Shown: positions 42,767 through 51,715, counted from the stretch's first letter. The stretch is 64,000 nucleotides of DNA from Sphingobacteriaceae bacterium (GCA_029266635.1 JAQSWM010000005.1:124001-188000), one strand, 5' to 3'. Notes: generated from the sequence alone by a model not told the origin. Program-made: numbers and translations.

Positions 42767-45124
42767 ATGAAAAGACTTTTTTTAGCCGTGTTAACGCTCG
42801 TTGGCGGCTACGCTCACTCGCAAACACTTGGCAACCTAACCGTTGAAAAAATAATGCGAGACCCGAAATGGATGGGTATTGCGCCCGAGAATATCCGCTG
42901 GAGTGATGATAGCAAAAAGGTTTATTTCAATTGGAACCCTGAAAATATTGATCAGAATGCAACCTATTACATTGAGGTCCCAAACACAAAACCAATCAAG
43001 TTAGGCAACGAAGAAGTTCGCTTGCTTCCATCCACTGAAGGTGATTTTAATAAAGACAGAACTCAGAAGGTATATGAAAAGAATGGCGATTTGTTTGTTC
43101 TGAACACCAAGACAGGCGTGGCTGCCCGCCTAACCAACACTGTTGAAGCTGAAAGCTATCCTAAGTTTGGTTCAAATGATGCTAAGGTTCTCTTTGTTCG
43201 CAGCAATAATCTGTATGCTTTTGATTTGAGGAGCAGTAACCTAACTCAGTTGACCAATTTTGTTGACAAGCTTGAAGCTGCGAAGCCAAAGCCCAATGAT
43301 CAGGACAAATGGCTGAAGGAAGACCAATTGGGTTTATTTGACGTGCTGAAAGAAAAGGAAAAGAAGCAGCAAGCCGCAGATACAGAGCGCAAAGCGGCTC
43401 AGCCCATGCGACCAAAAGCCATCCCGTTAAACGGTAGTCAGCTGACTGATGTGGAAGCAAGTCCAGACGGCAGATTTATAACTTACGTGCTCTTCAAACG
43501 TGCGGAAGGTGCTCATTCTGCGATAGTGCCAAACTATGTCACAACATCCGGTTACACCGAAGATATCCCGAACCGCACCAAAGTGGGCGCACCACAGGGA
43601 ACAGTTGAGGCCTTTGTTTACGATACGCAGCGGGACAGTGCCTATGCGATTTCCACCCTGGAAATCCCCGGCATTAAGGATATTCCCGAATACCTGAAAG
43701 ATTATCCGAAGCAATTGGATGAGCGCAGCAAATTGAACGCTGACCGCAAAGTAATTGTAGGCATGCCGCTTTGGAGCGAGGATGGCAGAAATGCGGTTGT
43801 GACCGTCACAGCTCAGGACAATAAGGACAGGTGGATCATGAAATTAGATCCGGTTAACGGAAAGCTGCGTCTTTTAGACCGGCAGCACGATGATGCCTGG
43901 ATCGGTGGGCCGGGAGTGTCTTACTATTCCGCAAACATTGGCTGGATTAACAACAATGAACTTTATTATCAGAGCGAAGCTTCGGGGTACTCGCATATCT
44001 CTGTGGTGAATGTTTCGTCGGGTGCCAAAAGGCAGCTTACCAGTGGAAAGTGGGAGGTACAATCGCTCCGGCTGTCGAACGATAAAAAAACGCTTTACTT
44101 CAGCGCCAACATGGAGCATCCGGGCATCACCCATTTCTACAGCATTCCGGTTACCGGGGGCACGCCGCTTAAGCTAACCAGTATGAAAGGTGGTAACGAA
44201 GTGAGCGTTTCGCCGGATGAAAAATGGCTGGCGATCCGTTACTCGTACTCAAACAAGCCATGGGAGCTGTACCTGCAGCCAAACAAAACAGGTGCTAAGG
44301 CGGTGCAGGTGACAAATTCCACAACTGCAGAATTCAATTCGTACGCCTGGCGGGAGCCGGAGATGGTCACTTTCAAAAACCGGTACGGAACAGACGTGTA
44401 TGCCCGGCTTTACCAACCCAAAACGCCTCACCCCTCCCGGCCTGCTGTAGTGTTCGTGCATGGTGCGGGATACCTTCAAAACGTACATTACTGGTGGAGC
44501 ACGTATTTCCGCGAGTACATGTTTAACAACCTGCTTGCCGATAACGGGTATACAGTTTTAGATGTGGATTACACCGGAAGCTCGGGCTATGGGCGTGATT
44601 TCAGGACTGGAATTTATCGGCACATGGGCGGCAAAGACCTCACAGATCAGGTTGATGGTGTAAAAATGCTTGTAGAAAAGTACGAAGTTAATCCGCAGCA
44701 TGTAGGCCTATATGGCGGCTCATACGGTGGTTTTATTACGCTCATGGCGATGTTCACTCAGCCGGATGTGTTTGCCAGCGGGGCAGCCCTGCGCTCCGTG
44801 ACGGATTGGGCACACTACAATCACGGCTATACTTCTAACATCCTGAACGAGCCCTACACTGATCCAAAAGCTTATGAGCAGAGCTCGCCGATCAACTTCG
44901 CCCAAGGGCTAAAAGGCAATTTGCTGATGCTGCACGGCGTGGTGGATCAAAACGTGAATTTCCAGGATATTGTCAGGCTCAACCAAAGGCTAATTGAACT
45001 TCACAAAGAAAACTGGTGGCTTGCGCTATACCCCGTAGAAGACCATGGCTTTGTGCAGCCTTCCAGCTGGACTGATGAATATAAGCGTATATTTAAGCTT
45101 TTTGAAGATACCCTGAAGAAGTAA
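42767..45124 (+). CDS. S9-family prolyl oligopeptidase / dipeptidyl-peptidase IV-like, secreted
   Basis: A 785-residue exported serine peptidase. The ATG at 42767 gives a signal peptide (MKRLFLAVLTLVGGYAHSQ). The frame opens 21 codons earlier, but that sequence is not signal-like and lies just after the preceding terminator. An eight-bladed propeller region occupies residues to about 500. The alpha/beta-hydrolase domain has GGSYGGF (nucleophile Ser652), HGVVDQNVN (Asp727) and VEDHGF (His760). This suggests N-terminal dipeptide release in the periplasm. It is followed 23 bases later by the sulfatase gene, same direction. Confidence 0.93.
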   Translation: MKRLFLAVLTLVGGYAHSQTLGNLTVEKIMRDPKWMGIAPENIRWSDDSKKVYFNWNPENIDQNATYYIEVPNTKPIKLGNEEVRLLPSTEGDFNKDRTQKVYEKNGDLFVLNTKTGVAARLTNTVEAESYPKFGSNDAKVLFVRSNNLYAFDLRSSNLTQLTNFVDKLEAAKPKPNDQDKWLKEDQLGLFDVLKEKEKKQQAADTERKAAQPMRPKAIPLNGSQLTDVEASPDGRFITYVLFKRAEGAHSAIVPNYVTTSGYTEDIPNRTKVGAPQGTVEAFVYDTQRDSAYAISTLEIPGIKDIPEYLKDYPKQLDERSKLNADRKVIVGMPLWSEDGRNAVVTVTAQDNKDRWIMKLDPVNGKLRLLDRQHDDAWIGGPGVSYYSANIGWINNNELYYQSEASGYSHISVVNVSSGAKRQLTSGKWEVQSLRLSNDKKTLYFSANMEHPGITHFYSIPVTGGTPLKLTSMKGGNEVSVSPDEKWLAIRYSYSNKPWELYLQPNKTGAKAVQVTNSTTAEFNSYAWREPEMVTFKNRYGTDVYARLYQPKTPHPSRPAVVFVHGAGYLQNVHYWWSTYFREYMFNNLLADNGYTVLDVDYTGSSGYGRDFRTGIYRHMGGKDLTDQVDGVKMLVEKYEVNPQHVGLYGGSYGGFITLMAMFTQPDVFASGAALRSVTDWAHYNHGYTSNILNEPYTDPKAYEQSSPINFAQGLKGNLLMLHGVVDQNVNFQDIVRLNQRLIELHKENWWLALYPVEDHGFVQPSSWTDEYKRIFKLFEDTLKK

Positions 45125-45147
45125 ATCCCAGCTGCCATAATATAAGT

Positions 45148-46476
45148 ATGAAAAAGAACCTAATCTGCTCGCTGATTTTTTTGTGCCTGGGAGCGAACTC
45201 ATTCGCTCAGCAAAAGCCCAACATTGTGCTGATCTTATCAGATGATGCCGGCTATGCTGATTTTAGTTTCATGACTGACCACCTTGTGCCTACGCCGAAC
45301 ATTGACGCAATAGCAAAACAAGGAATTAAGTTTACCGATGCGCACGTTACTGCTGCGGTTTGCTGTCCTTCGAGGGCTGGGCTCCTGACGGGAATTAATC
45401 AAGCCGAGTTCGGGCATGTGTACAACTACATCCAGAATGTAAAATACAACATCCCTAAAGAAGAGTTCGGTATTCCGCTAAGCCAAAAACTGGTTGGCGA
45501 ATATTTAAAACCTCTGGGTTACAAGACCGCCATAATTGGGAAATGGCACGAAGGTTTTGCTGAGAAATTTCAGCCCCAAAACCGTGGGTTCGATTATGCC
45601 TGGGGATTTTTGTGGGGTCAAAGTCCGTATTTCACAGGTAAGGCCACCCTGGTTTTGGAAGATGGCGTCTCTGTGCCCGCAGACTCGATCCCCTACATGA
45701 CCGACGCAATCGGGAATCAAACAATATCTTTCATCGAAAAAAATCATAAACAACCATTCTTTGCATATGTGGCTTTCAACGCACCGCACACGCCGATGCA
45801 GGCAAAGCCGGAAGTGCTGCAAAAGTTTAAAGGAAAGTTTAAAAGCGAAGGCCGGGCGCTGAATGCTGCCATGACTTATACCCTCGATGAAAATGTGGGC
45901 AAGATCGTTGCCAAGCTGAAGGAGCTGGGCTTGTTTGAAAATACCCTTATCGTGTTTACCAACGATAACGGCGGACAAACCGTACAAAGCTCGGCCGACA
46001 ATTTCCCACTTCGAGGAAGAAAGGGCGATATCTACGAGGGTGGCATACGCGTGCCGATGGCAATGATGTGGAAAGGCCATATTCCGGCAGGCATCACTTG
46101 CGATAAAGTGGTCACAACGCTTGATCTGCTGCCAACGTTTTTATATGCGGCTCAAAACAAACGTCCGGAGCCGAAGCTTCAGGGCCTAAGTTTGCTGCCG
46201 GTTAGCAATTTAAATCAAGCTAAGATGAACAGCCGAAACAGCTTCTGGTACCTCGGCTATGATGTTGGTGCAATCAGGCAGGGCGACTGGAAACTGATTT
46301 CTCAGCCAAACGCAAAGCCCGAGCTGTACAATCTGAAAGCAGATATCGCCGAAAAGGTAAATTTGTATAGTACGGAAACGAAAAGGGCTCAGGCGCTTCT
46401 TAAGGAGTATAATTCCTGGAAAGCAAAGTTGCCTCCACCATTGTGGGAGTCGGAAAAGAGGGTAGAAGAGAATTGA
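45148..46476 (+). CDS. Secreted arylsulfatase-family sulfatase
   Basis: A 442-residue exported formylglycine-dependent sulfatase. It has a signal peptide (MKKNLICSLIFLCLGANSFAQ) and KPNIVLILSDDAGYADF with the metal Asp pair. The modification motif C-C-P-S-R has its catalytic Cys72 converted to formylglycine. GKWHEG, FNAPHTPM and the late NDNGGQT (metal Asp/Asn) follow. It needs an anaerobic or FGE-type maturase encoded elsewhere. It lies 23 bases after the S9 peptidase gene, so the two are probably one operon for periplasmic degradation. Substrate unknown. Confidence 0.94.
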   Translation: MKKNLICSLIFLCLGANSFAQQKPNIVLILSDDAGYADFSFMTDHLVPTPNIDAIAKQGIKFTDAHVTAAVCCPSRAGLLTGINQAEFGHVYNYIQNVKYNIPKEEFGIPLSQKLVGEYLKPLGYKTAIIGKWHEGFAEKFQPQNRGFDYAWGFLWGQSPYFTGKATLVLEDGVSVPADSIPYMTDAIGNQTISFIEKNHKQPFFAYVAFNAPHTPMQAKPEVLQKFKGKFKSEGRALNAAMTYTLDENVGKIVAKLKELGLFENTLIVFTNDNGGQTVQSSADNFPLRGRKGDIYEGGIRVPMAMMWKGHIPAGITCDKVVTTLDLLPTFLYAAQNKRPEPKLQGLSLLPVSNLNQAKMNSRNSFWYLGYDVGAIRQGDWKLISQPNAKPELYNLKADIAEKVNLYSTETKRAQALLKEYNSWKAKLPPPLWESEKRVEEN

Positions 46477-46541
46477 TTTGTAGCTGGATCCAGCAGCTAT
46501 AACTACATAATCTAAGCGCTAAATAATCTCTTGCGGTGATC

Positions 46542-47462
46542 CTACGATAGTGGTTCCGGTCCAGGAGCATTGCCCGCCGGCCTTGACTTATCCTCAGGCA
46601 GGGGTATAAATTCTTCGTTATCGTTTGGCGGCAACAAAATGCGCCCTTGCTTCCAATCTTCTTTTGCTTGCTCAATGCGTTCTTTGCGAGAAGACACAAA
46701 ATTCCACCAGATGAATCGGTTGCCCAAAGGCTCTCCGCCTAAAACCATCAAAGTAGCTTGTTCTTTAGCAGTGATGATTGGATCAGCGCCTTTACTAAAA
46801 ACAAGCATTTTCCCCTGGTTGTATGTAACGCCGGATAATTCAATGCTGCCTTTAACGATGTAAATTCCTCTTTCCGAATGTTCTTTTGGCAAAGCGAACT
46901 TGCTGCCCACTTGTAAAACGACGTGCAGGTAAAACAAAGGCGATGCTGTTTGTACATCATTTCTTAATCCGTAGGCATTCCCCGCAATAAGGCGCATCCA
47001 AATATCTTTGTCCGTATAAACGGGAAGCTCTTCGGGAGCATAATTAGTAAAAGACGGTGCAGCTTCTTCATCTTTTTCAGGAAGCGCCACCCATGTTTGT
47101 ATCATCTCCAAACCTCCGGAAAGTGAAGCAGGATCTTCAAATCTTTCGGAATGTGCAATACCGCTGCCAGCTGTCATCCAGTTTACTTCGCCCGGACGAA
47201 TGATCTGCTCAACACCCAAACTATCCCTGTGGGTCACCTGTCCGCCAAATAAATAACTTACTGTAGAAAGCCCGATATGAGGGTGGGGCAATACATCGAG
47301 GTTAGAAGGGGCAGAGGATATAGCTGTTACAGGGCCCGCATGATCCATGAAGATAAAGGGGCCAACCATTCTGCGCTCGCGGAAAGGCAGAATTCTTTTC
47401 ACTTTCATTTCTGCACTGATGGCGGCATCACGAGCTTCAATAACTATCTCAAGCATGGGCAT
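46542..47462 (-). CDS. Pirin-family bicupin protein
   Basis: A 306-residue cytoplasmic bicupin. The first cupin has GPFIFMDHAGPV and the metal set HPHIGLSTVSYLF, then HSERFEDP; the second cupin has a degenerate site. Bacterial pirins can have quercetin 2,3-dioxygenase activity and respond to oxidative or redox stress. It is the last gene of the minus-strand run headed by the Crp/Fnr regulator, 43 bases after the esterase gene. The ATG at 47462 begins MPMLEIVIEARDAA; the next Met is two codons in. Confidence 0.9.
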   Translation of the reverse strand: MPMLEIVIEARDAAISAEMKVKRILPFRERRMVGPFIFMDHAGPVTAISSAPSNLDVLPHPHIGLSTVSYLFGGQVTHRDSLGVEQIIRPGEVNWMTAGSGIAHSERFEDPASLSGGLEMIQTWVALPEKDEEAAPSFTNYAPEELPVYTDKDIWMRLIAGNAYGLRNDVQTASPLFYLHVVLQVGSKFALPKEHSERGIYIVKGSIELSGVTYNQGKMLVFSKGADPIITAKEQATLMVLGGEPLGNRFIWWNFVSSRKERIEQAKEDWKQGRILLPPNDNEEFIPLPEDKSRPAGNAPGPEPLS

Positions 47463-47505
47463 ATTTTTAGAAAAATTTAAGCCTTCGTTTTGTACAATAA
47501 CAAAC

Positions 47506-48177
47506 TTACGATGCTTTCTTCAGCCAATCGTTTAAATCGTCTATCACTTCACTGTTAATCTGATGTCCGATATTGTATTCTTTGTAGCTCAACTGAACTT
47601 CTAACGTTTCCAGGTATGCCTTTGCTTCTCTTGCATACGCAACCGGTAGCGTGCCATCATGTGTTCCATGTGCTACAAAAACTCTCAGTTTCTGAGGGTA
47701 TTCATCTTTACTAAGTACTGGTTTAATCTCATCAAGTAACCTGCCGCTTAATGCGATCACACCTGTTACCTTCCCGGGATGTGAAAGTCCAGTTGTATAG
47801 CTCATAATGGCACCCTGGCTGAAGCCGCCCAGATATATTTCATCAAGAGCGTATTCTTCTTTTACCTGTTCTATAATTGTGCTGATAACCTCTCGGCTGG
47901 ATGCCTCCTGTTCTTTATTATACAAAGGCTTCCCTGTTGAAAAATCAACATTGTACCACGCATATCTGTCGGGAGCTAACGTAAACTGTCCACGTGGTGC
48001 GATGATATAATAATCGGATGGAAGCTGGCCTTCGAGGCTAAACAGATCCTGTTCATTGCTGCCAACACCATGAAGTAAGATGATAGCCTTGTTAGCTGCA
48101 GTTTTAACCTGTGGCTCACGAACAAGATATTGCAAAGTCCCCTTGCCATGCGCTTCATTGCTAGTTGTGTTTTCCAT
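47506..48177 (-). CDS. Alpha/beta hydrolase, MhqD/phospholipase-carboxylesterase type
   Basis: A 223-residue serine hydrolase. HGVGSNEQDLFSL carries the oxyanion loop, YLGGFSQGAIMSY the nucleophile, FVAHGTHDGTLP the acid and NIGHQINSEV the catalytic His. It resembles Bacillus MhqD and bacterial carboxylesterases induced by quinones. The ATG at 48177 (MENTTSNEAHGKG) is chosen; a longer frame begins with the ATG at 48237, overlapping the stop of the dioxygenase gene (TAATG), which is also possible for coupling. It is part of the run regulated from near 50916. Confidence 0.88.
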   Translation of the reverse strand: MENTTSNEAHGKGTLQYLVREPQVKTAANKAIILLHGVGSNEQDLFSLEGQLPSDYYIIAPRGQFTLAPDRYAWYNVDFSTGKPLYNKEQEASSREVISTIIEQVKEEYALDEIYLGGFSQGAIMSYTTGLSHPGKVTGVIALSGRLLDEIKPVLSKDEYPQKLRVFVAHGTHDGTLPVAYAREAKAYLETLEVQLSYKEYNIGHQINSEVIDDLNDWLKKAS

Positions 48178-48236
48178 TTCAATTCTTTTACTATGATGAT
48201 TTACCGGGATAGCATCAGCAAAAAAGCTGACGATCA

Positions 48237-49118
48237 TTATCCCAGTTTAACTGATGTCATGGTGAGGGAACCTGCCACTGTTTTATCATTGAAAAAAGAA
48301 GTTGTGTCATTGCTTCCCTTTAAGCCTAAAGTGTACATTAATGGCAGATAGTGCTCCGGCGTAGGTACAGCAAGGAGGGCTTCTTTTCCTATTGTCTGAT
48401 AATTAATTAGCGGGTTATAGTCGCCATCTGCTATTAATTGCTTGAACTTGTCGTTCATCTGCAAAGCCCAATCATAACCATATTGCTGATCGTTTAATTT
48501 GTCCCATGCTGCCATGCGTAAATTATGCACCATATTTCCACTGCCAATAATCAGCACTCCTTTTTTGCGTAACGCATATAGCTCTTTAGCCAGATCGTAG
48601 TGATATTGCGGGCCTTTGGTGTAATCAATGCTCAACTGCAGCACCGGGATGTTTGCATCGGGGTACATGTGCCTGACAACTGTCCAGGTGCCATGATCCA
48701 GCCCCCAGTCATGATCCAATTCAACATGAGCTGAATGCAACAACTCAGCGGTTTCTTTCGCCAGTACAGGGTTGCCCGGTGCAGGATACTGAACTGCAAA
48801 CAACTCCTTTGGAAAGCCTCCGAAATCATGAATGGTTTCAGGGAAGTCCATAGCAGTGATCTTTGTTCCCTTGGTAAACCAATGCGCTGATACAACCAAC
48901 ACAGCTTTCGGCGTCGGGGTTTCTCCAGCCATTTGTATCCATCTCCTGCTAAACTCAGTGTCTTCTATCCCGTTCATCGGTGAACCATGGCCCACAAACA
49001 GAACCGGCATTAATGCCTCCTGCTCGGCTAAGCCACTTGTGAATCGATTGAATGCTGATAATGTCGTCATGCCTATTGCTCCTGTTATAAACGTTGTTAA
49101 AAATTGCTTCCGATCCAC
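48237..49118 (-). CDS. LigB/YgiD-type extradiol dioxygenase
   Basis: A 293-residue member of the class III extradiol (4,5-DOPA dioxygenase) family that opens catechol-type rings. Metal histidines are in LFVGHGSPMN, VVSAHWF, WGLDHGTWTVV and GSGNMVHNLR. N-terminal MDRKQFLTTFITGAIGMTTLSAF is hydrophobic, signal- or anchor-like, without a twin arginine, so the enzyme may be exported or membrane-attached, unlike E. coli YgiD. The start is GTG at 49118, 11 bases after the DoxX stop. The substrate is uncertain. Confidence 0.9.
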   Translation of the reverse strand: MDRKQFLTTFITGAIGMTTLSAFNRFTSGLAEQEALMPVLFVGHGSPMNGIEDTEFSRRWIQMAGETPTPKAVLVVSAHWFTKGTKITAMDFPETIHDFGGFPKELFAVQYPAPGNPVLAKETAELLHSAHVELDHDWGLDHGTWTVVRHMYPDANIPVLQLSIDYTKGPQYHYDLAKELYALRKKGVLIIGSGNMVHNLRMAAWDKLNDQQYGYDWALQMNDKFKQLIADGDYNPLINYQTIGKEALLAVPTPEHYLPLMYTLGLKGSNDTTSFFNDKTVAGSLTMTSVKLG

Positions 49119-49129
49119 CTGCCGATAAA

Positions 49130-49600
49130 TTATCGGGCAAGTAGACGGGCTGCATCTTCTGCTTTGTTAGCCGGTGTGACTGGTGTGAGTTTGGGCTGCA
49201 GCAAATAATCTATAGAATACTTGCCGCTGCCTGCAAACAGTAATGTGCTATAAACGAGCAGGTATTGAAGTGCCGGTTCCTTTACAGATAGTGGATCGGC
49301 AGCGTGAATTAAGAATACTGCTACCAGCATTGTAACTGCCAGAGGGATAGCCGCCAGCCGGGTTCCAAATCCAAATAAAAGGAACAGCGAACAAAACACT
49401 TCTGCAAACACAGCCAGTGCTAAGGAGAAGCTTGCACTCATTCCCATAACTGATGGGAATTGTACGGGCTCTCCGGAAAATAACATTAATAATTTGGGGA
49501 TGCCGTGGGTAAGCATCAGTGCTGCAATTGCTACTCGTGCTATAAGCAGGCCTATATCTACTGCATTTGAGGTTTGATTAACCGATAATATTTTTTTCAT
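49130..49600 (-). CDS. DoxX-family membrane protein
   Basis: A 156-residue protein with four TM helices (about 16-36, 56-76, 80-100, 112-130), the DoxX plan, with ARVAIAALMLTHGIPKLL in the first. DoxX relatives CatD and MhqP in Bacillus are induced with quinone-detoxifying dioxygenases. Here it lies between YceI (11-base gap) and an extradiol dioxygenase (11-base gap), which repeats that association. A quinone-related or thiosulfate:quinone role is not established for this protein. Confidence 0.92.
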   Translation of the reverse strand: MKKILSVNQTSNAVDIGLLIARVAIAALMLTHGIPKLLMLFSGEPVQFPSVMGMSASFSLALAVFAEVFCSLFLLFGFGTRLAAIPLAVTMLVAVFLIHAADPLSVKEPALQYLLVYSTLLFAGSGKYSIDYLLQPKLTPVTPANKAEDAARLLAR

Positions 49601-49611
49601 GTCTTTATATT

Positions 49612-50187
49612 TTATTGTTTGATAAATTCTCCGTCTGCTTTGATGCGTACTTCATCGCTAATCACAGCTTCAGGGAAGGATGGGCCTACGCCGAAATCAG
49701 AACGTTTGATGGTCCCTGTAACCTGGAAACCCGAAGTTGCCTTTTTGCTCATCGGGTTTTCAACTGTTCCTGTATAAAGCAAGTCTAGTGTTGCCGGTTT
49801 TGTTACACCGTGAATGGTAAGATCACCGCTTAGTTTATACTTGTTTTTACCTGCTTTCTTGATGCCTGTACTTTTAAACGATAAAGCAGGATACTTTCCT
49901 GCATCGAAGAAGTCGGCACTTTTTAGGTGATTGTTTCGTGCCTCTACTCTGGTATCAATAGATGCTGTTTTGGCTGTCAGCTCGAACTTTGCATCTGAGA
50001 AATCGGGTTTTGCTGATGTTACTTTAACATCGATATCGTTGAATGTGCCCGACACATCATTAATGCCAAGATGCTTTACTGTAAATGCGAGCTGTGAATG
50101 CGGATCATCATTTTCCCAGGTTCCAATGCCCGTTGTAAATGCCGTTAATAAAAAGAATGCGGAGAGGATGATTGTTAGTTTTTTCAT
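49612..50187 (-). CDS. YceI-family periplasmic polyisoprenoid-binding protein
   Basis: A 191-residue exported lipocalin-like protein that binds isoprenoid chains such as those of quinones. The signal peptide is MKKLTIILSAFFLLTAFTTG. The mature barrel has DPHSQLAFTVKHLGINDVSGTF, ASIDTRVEARNNHLKSADFFDAGKYPALSFKS (family core) and GDLTIHGVTKPATLDL, with a typical C-terminus, FPEAVISDEVRIKADGEFIKQ. It is second in the cluster, 45 bases after the oxidoreductase gene. Confidence 0.94.
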   Translation of the reverse strand: MKKLTIILSAFFLLTAFTTGIGTWENDDPHSQLAFTVKHLGINDVSGTFNDIDVKVTSAKPDFSDAKFELTAKTASIDTRVEARNNHLKSADFFDAGKYPALSFKSTGIKKAGKNKYKLSGDLTIHGVTKPATLDLLYTGTVENPMSKKATSGFQVTGTIKRSDFGVGPSFPEAVISDEVRIKADGEFIKQ

Positions 50188-50232
50188 TGTTTTGATTTTT
50201 TGAATGAGATAATTTATTTGTTCTTGAATAGA

Positions 50233-50895
50233 TTAGTTGTGTAATATTTTCCAGCCTGCTAACCAGTTGTAATTGTACTTTATGCCTAATTGGATTAGCA
50301 GTAACTGCATATTTTCTAAGGTTCTGCTTACTTTCAGATCACCGGCTACAATCGGGTTGAATCCTGCTGTTTTCACCAGTTCAGTAACTGTGTTTACGGC
50401 TTCTTCATCATTCCCGGCAACAAAGGCATCTGCCTGTTTTCCGTCGATAACCGGAGTGGCGAAATCGGCTGCGAAAGTTGTATTGAAAGCCTTTACCACT
50501 TTTGAATTGGGCAAGAGTTTCTGCAGTTGTTCTGCAGCACTGGTATCAGGTGCAGTAACCAGCCCATCGTAGTTTTCGTTCAGCGGATTAGCGATGCTGA
50601 TCACAATTTTCTGATTGGCTACTTCCTTGATTTTTTCTGCTATTTCTCTTTCTGCCTGGTAAGGGACAGCAAGGATGATAATGTCAGCTTCCCAGGACGC
50701 ATCTGCAGGACATTCGAGCGCCTCTACATCGGCGGATGAGTTGCTATTCTTGATATCGTTCAGAACTGCTTCTGCCTTTTCCTTTTCATTTCCGAAAAGC
50801 AGCACCCTGTTGTTGCCTCTTGAAAGGTTCTTAGCGATGTTGGAACCCATATTTCCGGTTGCCCCTATTACTGCTATTGTTTGCTTTGTATTCAT
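50233..50895 (-). CDS. NADP-dependent oxidoreductase (F420-reductase-like Rossmann protein)
   Basis: A 220-residue cytoplasmic protein with the dinucleotide fold IAVIGATGNMGSNIAKNLSR at the N-terminus. ADIIILAVPYQAEREI and KVVKAFNTTFAADFATPVI complete the NADP oxidoreductase coenzyme F420-dependent family (NAD_binding/F420_oxidored) pattern. The second substrate is unknown; Bacteroidota lack F420, so a different hydride acceptor is likely. It is the first gene after the promoter/operator at 50916-50986 and heads the six-gene enzyme run. Confidence 0.88.
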   Translation of the reverse strand: MNTKQTIAVIGATGNMGSNIAKNLSRGNNRVLLFGNEKEKAEAVLNDIKNSNSSADVEALECPADASWEADIIILAVPYQAEREIAEKIKEVANQKIVISIANPLNENYDGLVTAPDTSAAEQLQKLLPNSKVVKAFNTTFAADFATPVIDGKQADAFVAGNDEEAVNTVTELVKTAGFNPIVAGDLKVSRTLENMQLLLIQLGIKYNYNWLAGWKILHN

Positions 50896-50915
50896 TTTCT
50901 TTGTTTTTGATGATA

Positions 50916-50923
50916 CAAAGGTA
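50916..50923 (-). promoter_or_regulatory. Promoter -7 element of the oxidoreductase/YceI/DoxX run
   Basis: The minus strand has TACCTTTG, an exact TAnnTTTG match, 20 bases before the ATG at 50895. A -33 element is not clear, which fits activator-dependent transcription from the palindrome at 50967-50986. Confidence 0.6.
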
Positions 50924-50966
50924 CAGGGGTGCAGAGGCCCGTTCCATTACGTTTGGACAAGAAAAC

Positions 50967-50986
50967 CCATTGATTTTGGTCAATGG
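50967..50986. promoter_or_regulatory. Crp/Fnr-type palindromic operator
   Basis: CCATTGACCAAAATCAATGG (minus strand) is a 7-6-7 perfect inverted repeat. Its core TTGA-N6-TCAA has the half-sites and spacing of the FNR site TTGAT-N4-ATCAA. It lies between the Crp/Fnr gene stop (51001) and the promoter at 50916, centred about 65 bases upstream of the predicted transcript start, a normal class I activator position. Confidence 0.7.
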
Positions 50987-51000
50987 AAAATCGGTAAGGG

Positions 51001-51582
51001 TTATTTGCGGGAGAAGATCCGGCTTCTGATCCGGCTTAGTGTTTCGGGCGTTAACCCCATGTAAGAAGCGATCATGTGCTGTGGTACCCGTTGGGCAATA
51101 TCCGGGTAGGTTGTAGTAAAATGTTTATATCGCTCTTCGAGCGGAAGGCTTATGATAGAAGTAAGCCGCTTTTGTAAGGCGATGTAAGCACCGGTAATTT
51201 GCAGGCGGATATAGGTTTCGTACTTGGGCAGTTGCTGTAGTAATTCTTCGTGGGCTGCCTTGCTGATCAGGATTAATTCAGAGTCTTCAACTGCATCAAT
51301 ATTGTAAGTAGCAGGCTCGCCTGTCAAGAAGCTGTAAAGGTCAGAGATCGTCCAGCCCTCCAGTGCAAACTGAACAATGTGCTCTGTTCCGCTTTCATCC
51401 ACGGTGTAGGCTTTCAACGCACCCTTTTCTACAAAAGCAATGTGCTTGCATACATCGCCATCCTGGAGCAGGTATTGCTTTTTACGTAGCTTTTTGGGTG
51501 TGAGAAACTGCTTAATTAGCCCTTCTTCTTCCTTTGTAAGAGAAACCTTATCGCGAAATTTTTGGAAGAAGACTTCGTACAT
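51001..51582 (-). CDS. Crp/Fnr-family transcriptional regulator
   Basis: A 193-residue regulator. The N-terminal cyclic-nucleotide-binding-like barrel (about 20-130) reads KQYLLQDGDVCKHIAFVEKGALKAY and DLYSFLTGEPATYNIDAVEDSELILIS. The C-terminal winged helix has PQHMIASYMGLTPETLSRIRSR, with the recognition helix near 175-185. It has no Cys cluster like E. coli FNR, so an iron-sulfur sensor is unlikely; the effector is unknown. The ATG at 51582 (MYEVFFQKFRDKV) is preferred to a TTG-type extension five codons upstream. It precedes the enzyme run on the same strand with a 105-base gap that holds a Crp/Fnr-type palindrome. Confidence 0.93.
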   Translation of the reverse strand: MYEVFFQKFRDKVSLTKEEEGLIKQFLTPKKLRKKQYLLQDGDVCKHIAFVEKGALKAYTVDESGTEHIVQFALEGWTISDLYSFLTGEPATYNIDAVEDSELILISKAAHEELLQQLPKYETYIRLQITGAYIALQKRLTSIISLPLEERYKHFTTTYPDIAQRVPQHMIASYMGLTPETLSRIRSRIFSRK

Positions 51583-51715
51583 GTTGCAAAGATGCAAAGA
51601 ATAAAGCCAAAGGCTGTAACGTACTGTACAGCTGGGGTAAACGATTGAAGCCGCCGGGATAATTTTGCACTCGCTTCCCGGTACGGTATAGAGGAAGATT
51701 GAATAGCTGTATTCT

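Noticed and set aside
51001-51582. Crp/Fnr protein as an oxygen-sensing FNR
   Set aside because: No N-terminal cysteine cluster for an iron-sulfur centre is present. Only the operator geometry is FNR-like.
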